A stretch of 5,656 bases of DNA from Oceanospirillaceae bacterium (lineage in GTDB: Bacteria; Pseudomonadota; Gammaproteobacteria; Pseudomonadales; Balneatricaceae), in assembly GCA_023954795.1 (NCBI GenBank), contig JAGSHA010000229.1:1-5656 (forward strand), given 5' to 3'. The translations under genes and the position numbers were made by a program. Positions within the stretch are counted from its first letter, which is position 1; the number at the start of each line of letters is the position of its first letter. Below the pieces are notes generated by a model that was not told the DNA's origin, did no database searches, and saw only the letters and a program-made list of their open reading frames with translations. This document shows positions 1-4,250 of this stretch, in pieces.

Positions 1-1230
1 ATTGAACTTGCCTTCAGGACCATCAACCTGGTTATTAAACACGTAGATGACCTTGCCGGCGAACCAGATCTTGAACCCCTCTTCCTTCTGCAGGGCTTCT
101 TGCTCAATCTCTTCCTGGCTCATCTGGCTCAGACGTTCTCTATCGTCTTCACTCAGTGTCTTAGAGGTATACCGGATCTTTTTCGCATTCTCATCTGGCC
201 CAGCACCTAACGCCTCACCCAGAGCAGTCGCCTTGAAGGAAATGGACCCTTTATCCGAATGCAACCACTCGAAGAAACCCATTTTTTCAGTTTCATCAAC
301 AGGAACACTGGTGGTATACGAGAAATAGAACATGCCCGTATCTTTGTCGACTGTCCCCAGATCAAAACGCTCTGTTGCCATCGCCGCTGCAACCGAATCC
401 CAGGCCTTATCGGTAGAGTCTTCAACCTTCAGCACAGGGTTACCGCGAGAATCACGACCCAGCTCAGTGCGTCCGCCAGTATCCTGTCCCAGTTTGGTCA
501 GGGTTGGCGCATCTTCCTTATCGGACGCCTTGCTCAGATAACGCAGCATCTCGTACATCATGTCAGATTTGTATCCAACGTCACGTCCGGACTGTTCCCA
601 GTCAATCTGCGCTATCTCATCACTCTGAGCATAACGTACATGCTTCATGTTGATGGATGTACGTGTTAGATCGCCTTTATCAGGGCGCAACTCCAAGCGC
701 AGCTTATCTTTCGCTGGCCCTTCGACATCCTGGAATGTCAGACGCTTGATCCAACTATCCACGAAACTCAGCTGGCTGTCGTTATTCTCAATCCAGACAG
801 TTTCCATCTGCGCGTTTCTTGCATCGGCCTTTTCCAGCTCGATACCGTTATACGCCCAGAAATCCTTTAGCTTCGGCCACACGTCGTTGATTGGAGATTC
901 AACAACAATCAGCTTTTCAGCACCCTCTCGCGACAAACTCACCTTATCGCTGGAGGCTTCAGTATAGAAAAACTCCGGGCGAGGAATTTCGAAATCACCA
1001 CTTTTTTGCGTAGCAACCTGACTGATCTCAGGAATTGCCATGCCCTGTGAGGTTTCGCGGGTACGCAGATGAGGCGGCACCTCCAACGCTTTTCCTTCAC
1101 TGGCTTTTTCATAATCCTGACTACGGTCACGGATAATTCCGCTGTCACCGTAGATCGGATTATTCTCCACAACACTGCACCCTGTTTGCAGGGCGCAGGC
1201 TAAAATCGTCAGAGATACTGCCTTTTTCAT
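1..1230 (-). CDS. bamC: Outer-membrane assembly lipoprotein BamC, 3' end off the left edge
   Basis: BamC (NlpB/DapX) is a lipoprotein subunit of the BAM complex, which folds beta-barrel proteins into the outer membrane; its N-terminal segment binds BamD. The frame is open for all 410 visible codons and has no stop before the window edge. The N-terminus has two lysines, a hydrophobic stretch (about residues 4-14) and a candidate lipid-attachment Cys18 in LQTGC. An extended segment follows with a BamC-like tyrosine-to-proline stretch (DYEKASEGKALEVPPHL, 39-55). Two helix-grip-like domains come next (about 98-235 and 265-410). The start is 15 nt after the dapA stop with only a weak ribosome site, so it is probably co-transcribed and perhaps coupled to dapA, as in E. 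coli. The protein exceeds 410 residues against 344 in E. coli; the extra length is mostly a charged insert at about 325-385. Identity rests on the dapA neighbour, lipoprotein architecture and motif resemblance, since BamC is poorly conserved. Confidence 0.88.
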   Translation of the reverse strand, partial: MKKAVSLTILACALQTGCSVVENNPIYGDSGIIRDRSQDYEKASEGKALEVPPHLRTRETSQGMAIPEISQVATQKSGDFEIPRPEFFYTEASSDKVSLSREGAEKLIVVESPINDVWPKLKDFWAYNGIELEKADARNAQMETVWIENNDSQLSFVDSWIKRLTFQDVEGPAKDKLRLELRPDKGDLTRTSINMKHVRYAQSDEIAQIDWEQSGRDVGYKSDMMYEMLRYLSKASDKEDAPTLTKLGQDTGGRTELGRDSRGNPVLKVEDSTDKAWDSVAAAMATERFDLGTVDKDTGMFYFSYTTSVPVDETEKMGFFEWLHSDKGSISFKATALGEALGAGPDENAKKIRYTSKTLSEDDRERLSQMSQEEIEQEALQKEEGFKIWFAGKVIYVFNNQVDGPEGKFN

Positions 1231-1245
1231 AATCGTTATGGCCGT

Positions 1246-2121
1246 TTAGATGATACCGGTAGTACGCAGCGCGCCGCGTACCTCTTCGTGGTACTGATCG
1301 CTCAACTCAACCAGCGGCAGGCGAATTCCCTGCTGCATCAGGCCCATTTCAGCCATCGCCCACTTCACAGGAATTGGGTTAGCTTCAACAAACATGCTGT
1401 TGTGTAGTGGCATCAATTTGTTCTGCAGATCACGCGTCTGCTCGGCATCACCTGCCATCGCCAGACGACATAACTCTGCCATCTCACCCGGAGCCACGTT
1501 CGCGGTCACGGAGATATTTCCGACACCACCCAGTAACATCAGTTCCGGCGCAGTCGCATCATCACCGGAATACACTGCAAAATCTGCAGGGACAGCATCA
1601 ATCAGCTCTTTCGCACGCTGCAAGTCACCGGTTGCTTCTTTGATGCCCACAATATTTGGAATCTCAGCCAAACGGCATACTGTCTCAGGCAACATATCGC
1701 ACGCAGTGCGGCCTGGTACGTTATACAGGATCTGTGGGATATCAACGGCTTCTGCAATCGCTTTGTGGTGCTGGTAAATACCTTCCTGCGGTGGCTTATT
1801 GTAGTAAGGAGTCACCAGCAGGCAGGCATCAGCGCCCGCTTCTTTCGCTTCACGGGTCAGCTCAATTGCCTCAGAGGTCGAGTTTGCACCCGTACCTGCA
1901 ATTACAGGGATCTTGCCAGCAACGCGTTTAATCACCCGTTTAATTACCTGGCAGTGCTCGTCACAATCAAGCGTTGCTGATTCGCCGGTGGTACCCACCG
2001 CAACGATCGCGCCTGTTCCCTTATCCAGATGGAGATCGACGACCTTATCCAGGGCGTCCCAATCAATATCTCCATTGGATGTCATAGGGGTAACAAGAGC
2101 AACAATGCTGCCAGTAATCAT
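1246..2121 (-). CDS. dapA: 4-hydroxy-tetrahydrodipicolinate synthase DapA
   Basis: DapA condenses pyruvate with aspartate semialdehyde in the cytoplasm, the first committed step to diaminopimelate and lysine. The 291-residue product matches the family length (292 in E. coli) and aligns in register. Visible residues are the Schiff-base Lys161 (GIKEATGDL), Thr44/Thr45 in GTTGES, Tyr107 in TPYYN, and Tyr133 and Arg138 in LYNVPGRT, which are the catalytic triad and carboxylate-binding residues. Of the lysine-binding residues of E. coli, Ser48, Ala49, His56, Asn80, Glu84 and Tyr106 are present, but position 53 is Cys rather than His. The ATG at 2121 is chosen because GGAG lies 6 nt upstream and the protein then begins MITGSIVALVTPM, like its homologues; an in-frame GTG at 2175 would add 18 unconserved residues. 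It is the first gene of a dapA-bamC transcript. Confidence 0.97.
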   Translation of the reverse strand: MITGSIVALVTPMTSNGDIDWDALDKVVDLHLDKGTGAIVAVGTTGESATLDCDEHCQVIKRVIKRVAGKIPVIAGTGANSTSEAIELTREAKEAGADACLLVTPYYNKPPQEGIYQHHKAIAEAVDIPQILYNVPGRTACDMLPETVCRLAEIPNIVGIKEATGDLQRAKELIDAVPADFAVYSGDDATAPELMLLGGVGNISVTANVAPGEMAELCRLAMAGDAEQTRDLQNKLMPLHNSMFVEANPIPVKWAMAEMGLMQQGIRLPLVELSDQYHEEVRGALRTTGII

Positions 2122-2127
2122 CTTTAT

Positions 2128-2131
2128 CTCC
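2128..2131 (-). promoter_or_regulatory. Shine-Dalgarno site that fixes the dapA start
   Basis: GGAG on the minus strand is separated by 6 nt (ATAAAG) from the ATG at 2121. This spacing is ideal and favours that ATG over the upstream GTG at 2175 and the ATG at 2133, which lies on top of the site. Confidence 0.8.
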
Positions 2132-2145
2132 ATAAGGTAAGAGAG

Positions 2146-2151
2146 GTTATA
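2146..2151 (-). promoter_or_regulatory. Candidate proximal -10 element for dapA
   Basis: Minus-strand TATAAC matches five of six positions of the sigma-70 -10 consensus. No good -35 sits 16-18 bp upstream, where the sequence is GC-rich (TGGCGG). It would give a leader of only about 20 nt. The 2152-2165 dyad would fall in its spacer, where a bound protein could block transcription. Low confidence without start-site mapping. Confidence 0.25.
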
Positions 2152-2165
2152 GTAACGACCGTTAC
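2152..2165. promoter_or_regulatory. Perfect 6-2-6 dyad, operator-like
   Basis: GTAACG-AC-CGTTAC is a perfect inverted repeat with a 2-bp centre, 31 bp from the dapA start and directly upstream of the TATAAC box. Its size and symmetry fit a dimeric repressor site such as those of many GntR- or TetR-type regulators, but I cannot name a regulator. In RNA the 2-nt loop is too tight for all six pairs, so a DNA site is the likelier reading. Confidence 0.35.
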
Positions 2166-2175
2166 GGGCCGCCAC

Positions 2176-2219
2176 AACAAGTACATCTGCTCTCTACTTA
2201 AATCCAGATCGTACTTGTT
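2176..2219. repeat. Long inverted repeat, 14 bp arms with one bulge, in the dapA-bcp spacer
   Basis: AACAAGTACATCTG (2176-2189) faces CAGAT-C-GTACTTGTT (2205-2219). The nine outer and five inner pairs are perfect, interrupted only by C2210, with a 15-nt loop. No T-run follows on either strand, so it does not resemble an intrinsic terminator. The right arm overlaps a possible bcp -35 (TTGTTA, 2215-2220). If dapA is transcribed from further upstream, the same repeat forms a leader hairpin whose 3' arm carries the ATG of the small leader ORF. It could be a two-half-site operator or an RNA structure; the sequence alone does not decide. Confidence 0.55.
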
Positions 2220-2242
2220 ATCGTATTAGGGTTGGATATTCT
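2215..2242 (+). promoter_or_regulatory. Candidate sigma-70 promoter for bcp
   Basis: TTGTTA (2215-2220) is followed after 16 bp by TATTCT (2237-2242); each hexamer matches four of six consensus positions. Transcription would begin near 2249, giving a leader of about 50 nt before the bcp ATG. A weaker alternative is TTGGAT (2232-2237) with TACACT (2254-2259). The -35 overlaps one arm of the 2176-2219 inverted repeat, which would suit repression there. Confidence 0.3.
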
Positions 2243-2278
2243 ATACGATTTTCTACACTCTTGAGTAGCCATCCAACC
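2230..2278. repeat. Perfect 8-bp inverted repeat with 33-nt spacer in the bcp leader region
   Basis: GGTTGGAT (2230-2237) is perfectly mirrored by ATCCAACC (2271-2278). The arm centres are 41 bp apart, close to four helical turns, so both lie on one DNA face. Between them ACTC-TT-GAGT (2257-2266) is a small second dyad. The arrangement flanks the probable bcp transcription start. It could be paired operator half-sites or, if transcription begins upstream of 2230, a leader RNA stem. Function unknown. Confidence 0.4.
2238..2243 (-). promoter_or_regulatory. Candidate distal -10 element for dapA
   Basis: Minus-strand TAGAAT matches five of six positions of the -10 consensus, but no convincing -35 lies 16-18 bp upstream. 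Use of this box would give a dapA leader of about 110 nt that includes the 2176-2219 hairpin and the leader ORF. It overlaps the candidate bcp -10 on the other strand. Confidence 0.2.
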
Positions 2279-2301
2279 ATTTGAAAATATAGGGAAAGCA
2301 G

Positions 2302-2769
2302 ATGAGCACAGTAGCACTTGATCAAGCCGTACCAGATTTCACCGCTGACGCCACCAGCGAACAGACTGTTACCCTGTCTGATCTACGAGAAAAAAACGTC
2401 ATTATTTACTTTTATCCGAAAGACAGCACACCCGGCTGCACCACTGAAGGCCAGAACTTTCGGGACCTTCACACGGAATTCGGCGAACTTGATACCGTCA
2501 TCTTTGGTGTGTCCCGCGATGGCATGCGCGCCCATGAAAACTTCAAGGCTAAGCAGTCTTTTCCTTTTGAACTGATCAGCGACCCGGACGAAACACTCTG
2601 CAATCTTTTTGATGTTATTAAGCTAAAGAAAAATTACGGACGTGAATATATGGGCATTGATCGCTCTACGTTCCTGATCGACAAGGAAGGTGTGCTACGC
2701 AAAGAGTGGCGTACAGTTAAAGTGAAAGGCCACGTTGACGAAGTTCTGGAAGCAGTGAAAAGCCTGTAA
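2302..2769 (+). CDS. bcp: Thiol peroxidase Bcp/PrxQ (thioredoxin-dependent peroxiredoxin)
   Basis: Bcp reduces hydrogen peroxide and organic hydroperoxides in the cytoplasm, using electrons usually supplied by thioredoxin. The 155-residue product has the family length and a single AhpC/TSA-type thioredoxin fold. The peroxidatic Cys46 lies in the PxxxTxxC motif (YPKDSTPGC, 38-46) with Thr43, and the conserved Arg121 is in RSTFLID. The resolving cysteine found five residues later in E. coli Bcp (Cys50) is replaced by Gln51. The only other cysteine is Cys100, which lines up with the non-essential E. coli Cys99. The protein therefore probably works as a 1-Cys type or with an outside thiol partner. 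The start is supported by AGGGA 6 nt upstream. It is divergent from dapA with no gcvR between them, and convergent with perM. Confidence 0.95.
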   Translation: MSTVALDQAVPDFTADATSEQTVTLSDLREKNVIIYFYPKDSTPGCTTEGQNFRDLHTEFGELDTVIFGVSRDGMRAHENFKAKQSFPFELISDPDETLCNLFDVIKLKKNYGREYMGIDRSTFLIDKEGVLRKEWRTVKVKGHVDEVLEAVKSL

Positions 2770-2788
2770 ACCAACACAATTTACAGGC
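2758..2788 (-). terminator. Probable intrinsic terminator for perM, overlapping the end of bcp
   Basis: GCCTGTAAA (2762-2770) and TTTACAGGC (2780-2788) form a perfect 9-bp stem with a 9-nt loop. Read on the minus strand the stem is followed by TTTT and then CACTGC, so it can end the tusA-perM transcript just after the perM stop. The left arm contains the bcp TAA. On the plus strand no T-run follows, so it is less likely to terminate bcp, though it may protect that mRNA's 3' end. Confidence 0.55.
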
Positions 2789-2792
2789 CTGT

Positions 2793-2820
2793 TGTGCCAG
2801 CAGACTAACTCTCTGGCACA
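2793..2820. repeat. Second perfect hairpin at the bcp/perM convergent junction
   Basis: TGTGCCAG (2793-2800) pairs perfectly with CTGGCACA (2813-2820) around a 12-nt loop that contains the perM stop codon. There is no T-run on either side. It sits 4 nt from the first hairpin, giving tandem stem-loops across the convergent gene ends. A role in 3'-end protection or in helping bcp termination is an inference. Confidence 0.4.
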
Positions 2821-3881
2821 TCCTGCGGCAATATAGGTGCTTTTGGCCATGCACTAAGAATGGCCTTAATCAACGTCGCTAGCGGGATCGCAAAGAACAC
2901 CCCCCAGAAGCCCCACAAACCGCCAAATAACAAGACCGCAATAATAATAGACACCGGATGCAGGTTAACGGCTTCAGAGAACAATAACGGCACCAACACA
3001 TTGCCATCCAATGCCTGAATGATGCCGTAAGCCGCCATGAGAATCATAAACTCATTGGTCCACCCCCACTGAAAGAACGCAATCAGAGCAACGGGCAACG
3101 TCACTAACGCCGCTCCGATATAGGGAATCAACACTGATAATCCCACCATAATGGCCAGCAATGCCGCATAGTTGATGCCCAATACGGCAAACGCCACATA
3201 GGTTGCAACACCTACGATTAAGATCTCTATCACCTTGCCACGAATATAGTTGGCAATCTGATCATCCATCTCGTGCCACACCTTAGTCATCATCTCTCGC
3301 TTGGCGGGCAGCAAAGACGCCCACCAGGATGACAGCGCTTTACCATCTTTCAGGAAGAAGAACACCAGAATGGGCACGAGAACGAAATAGATCAACAGCG
3401 CAACGACACTGCCAATTGAGTTCAGAGAGAAGGTTACAACCCACTGGCCCACTTGCGATAACTCGGCAGCCGCGGAATTGATCAACTCATTGACCTGTTC
3501 TACCGAGATCATATCCGGGTATTGCTTCGGCAATAACAGCGCGAGCTGCTGAACCTCCGACAAGATACGCGGTAACTCATTAAAGAGATTACCCGCCTGA
3601 CGCCAAACCAGCGGCAGGACAAACAACAACAAAGCAAGCGTGACACTGACGAACAGAATAAAAACTAATGATACCGACAAGATATGCGAGAGCTTACGCG
3701 ACTCCAGCCAGCTCACCGCACCCTGCATGAGAAAGGCCAGAATCAACCCCGCAAACACCGGCGTCAGCATCTGCCCCAACGTCAGGATGATCAGCAACGC
3801 ACCACCCAGCAGGACAAACAGCAACACCGCCTCTTCGTCGGAAAAATAGCGGTCTATCCACTTGCTGAAGATCTTACGCAT
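2805..3881 (-). CDS. perM: AI-2E family (PerM/UPF0118) inner-membrane transporter
   Basis: This 358-residue polytopic membrane protein belongs to the AI-2E transporter (PerM/TqsA) family. Hydrophobic segments lie at about 17-35, 37-56, 67-92, 154-176, 214-234, 236-275 (two), 303-325 and 327-346, with a large hydrophilic loop at 95-150 between the third and fourth. Family-like motifs are FFFLKDG (174-180), NYIRGK (211-216), IPYIGA (252-257), the LDGN-to-NLHP stretch (291-309) and GLWGFWGVFFAIPLA (321-335). Substrates vary in the family (AI-2 export in TqsA, sodium or protons in other members), so none is assigned. The ATG at 3881 is preferred: GAGAG lies 5 nt upstream and the protein then begins MRKIFSKWIDRYFSDEEA, as I recall for Pseudomonas relatives. 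A TTG at 3893 would add four residues. It follows tusA by 28 nt on the same strand; perM is next to bepA in E. coli too. Confidence 0.9.
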   Translation of the reverse strand: MRKIFSKWIDRYFSDEEAVLLFVLLGGALLIILTLGQMLTPVFAGLILAFLMQGAVSWLESRKLSHILSVSLVFILFVSVTLALLLFVLPLVWRQAGNLFNELPRILSEVQQLALLLPKQYPDMISVEQVNELINSAAAELSQVGQWVVTFSLNSIGSVVALLIYFVLVPILVFFFLKDGKALSSWWASLLPAKREMMTKVWHEMDDQIANYIRGKVIEILIVGVATYVAFAVLGINYAALLAIMVGLSVLIPYIGAALVTLPVALIAFFQWGWTNEFMILMAAYGIIQALDGNVLVPLLFSEAVNLHPVSIIIAVLLFGGLWGFWGVFFAIPLATLIKAILSAWPKAPILPQDVPES

Positions 3882-3908
3882 CTTTACTCTCAACTCTCAG
3901 ATTAAACA

Positions 3909-3927
3909 ATTATCCGCGACGGATAAT
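3909..3927 (-). terminator. Hairpin at the tusA stop codon, possible attenuator between tusA and perM
   Basis: ATTATCCG (3909-3916) and CGGATAAT (3920-3927) form a perfect 8-bp stem around a 3-nt loop. On the minus strand it spans the last tusA codons and the stop, and is followed by TGTTTAATC, a short broken U-tract. The stem has three GC pairs, so termination would be partial at most. It could lower perM expression relative to tusA or serve as an mRNA processing or stabilising element. Confidence 0.35.
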
Positions 3928-4146
3928 ATAGACATAGGGCTCATGATCAGTGAACGATTCCAACATCACGTGGTCCGATTGATCAGTGTATGCTTTGAAG
4001 TCACGGATTGAACCCGCATCAGTCGCGATTACCTTCAGCACTTGCCCCACATCTAATCGGTTAAGTGCCTGTTTTGCTTTCAAAAGCGGCAACGGACAGT
4101 TCATACCTGAAGCGTCCAGAGTGTCATCAATTACAGGTTTAGTCAT
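3910..4146 (-). CDS. tusA: TusA-family sulfur carrier / sulfurtransferase
   Basis: TusA-type proteins are small cytoplasmic sulfur carriers that accept persulfide sulfur from a cysteine desulfurase such as IscS and pass it on, for example to tRNA 2-thiouridine synthesis or molybdenum-cofactor pathways. The 78-residue product has the family length and the signature CPxP motif with its only cysteine, Cys17 (GMNCPLPLLKAK, 14-25), followed by VIATDAGSIRDF typical of the fold. Its position between perM and bepA matches Pseudomonas aeruginosa PA1006, reported to affect molybdenum homeostasis and nitrate respiration, so it may be that orthologue rather than the tRNA-thiolation TusA. The ribosome site is weak (GGTAAAG about 7 nt upstream of the ATG). 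It is the first gene of a tusA-perM unit and is divergent from bepA. Confidence 0.92.
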   Translation of the reverse strand: MTKPVIDDTLDASGMNCPLPLLKAKQALNRLDVGQVLKVIATDAGSIRDFKAYTDQSDHVMLESFTDHEPYVYIIRRG

Positions 4147-4250
4147 TAACGTATCTTTACCGCGTACTGGGTTGAGTAGAATTCACAAGCCCAGCACTAT
4201 ATAACAATTTATTCAGTATTAGCAGCGCGTTTTCAGACGGATTCTAACCC
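4147..4250. promoter_or_regulatory. Divergent tusA/bepA intergenic region with overlapping -10 boxes
   Basis: The centre holds ACTATATAAC. Read leftward it gives TATAGT (4196-4201) for tusA, and read rightward TATAAC (4200-4205) for bepA; each matches five of six -10 positions. Neither has a good -35 at 16-18 bp. If both are used, the two promoters overlap and would exclude each other. I see no clear sigma-E type motif, although bepA is in that regulon in E. coli. The bepA ribosome site is weak. Confidence 0.3.
4164..4197. promoter_or_regulatory. Imperfect 11-bp dyad in the tusA/bepA spacer
   Basis: GTACTGGGTTG (4164-4174) faces CAAgCCCAGCAC (4186-4197) with one mismatch (A4166/C4195) and one bulged G (4189). 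The centre holds GAATTC. It lies beside the overlapping -10 boxes and in the predicted tusA leader, so it could be an operator or a leader hairpin. No regulator can be named. Confidence 0.3.

Larger units (their letters stand above)
2124..2186 (-). other. Possible 20-codon leader ORF ahead of dapA
   Basis: On the minus strand an ATG at 2186 opens a 20-codon frame (starting MYLLWRPVTV) that ends with TAA at 2124-2126, two nucleotides before the dapA ATG. A purine-rich GAGAG lies shortly upstream of its ATG. The dapA Shine-Dalgarno site is inside its last codons, so translation of this frame could couple to dapA. The peptide has no lysine codon, which argues against classical lysine attenuation. 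A frame this short can arise by chance, and it would be transcribed only if the dapA promoter lies upstream of about 2190. This is an inference from position alone. Confidence 0.2.

Noticed and set aside
259..669. A 136-codon frame on the plus strand
   Set aside because: It lies wholly antisense within bamC, its protein has no recognisable features, and it lacks a ribosome site.
1925..1948. A 12-bp tandem repeat (11 of 12 identical) in dapA encoding VIKR twice
   Set aside because: The protein stays in register with E. coli DapA across this stretch, so it is not an inserted repeat; similar V-x-R-R residues occur in Pseudomonas.
2122..2175. An 18-residue N-terminal extension of DapA from the GTG at 2175
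   Set aside because: The extension is not like any DapA N-terminus I know, and the ATG at 2121 has an ideally placed GGAG and gives the family-standard beginning.
2122..2301. Lysine riboswitch upstream of dapA
   Set aside because: The leader is too short for the roughly 170-nt aptamer and lacks its multi-helix layout; only simple inverted repeats are present.
3882..3893. TTG at 3893 as the perM start
   Set aside because: It adds only four residues, while the ATG at 3881 has a GAGAG site at good spacing and matches the expected N-terminus.
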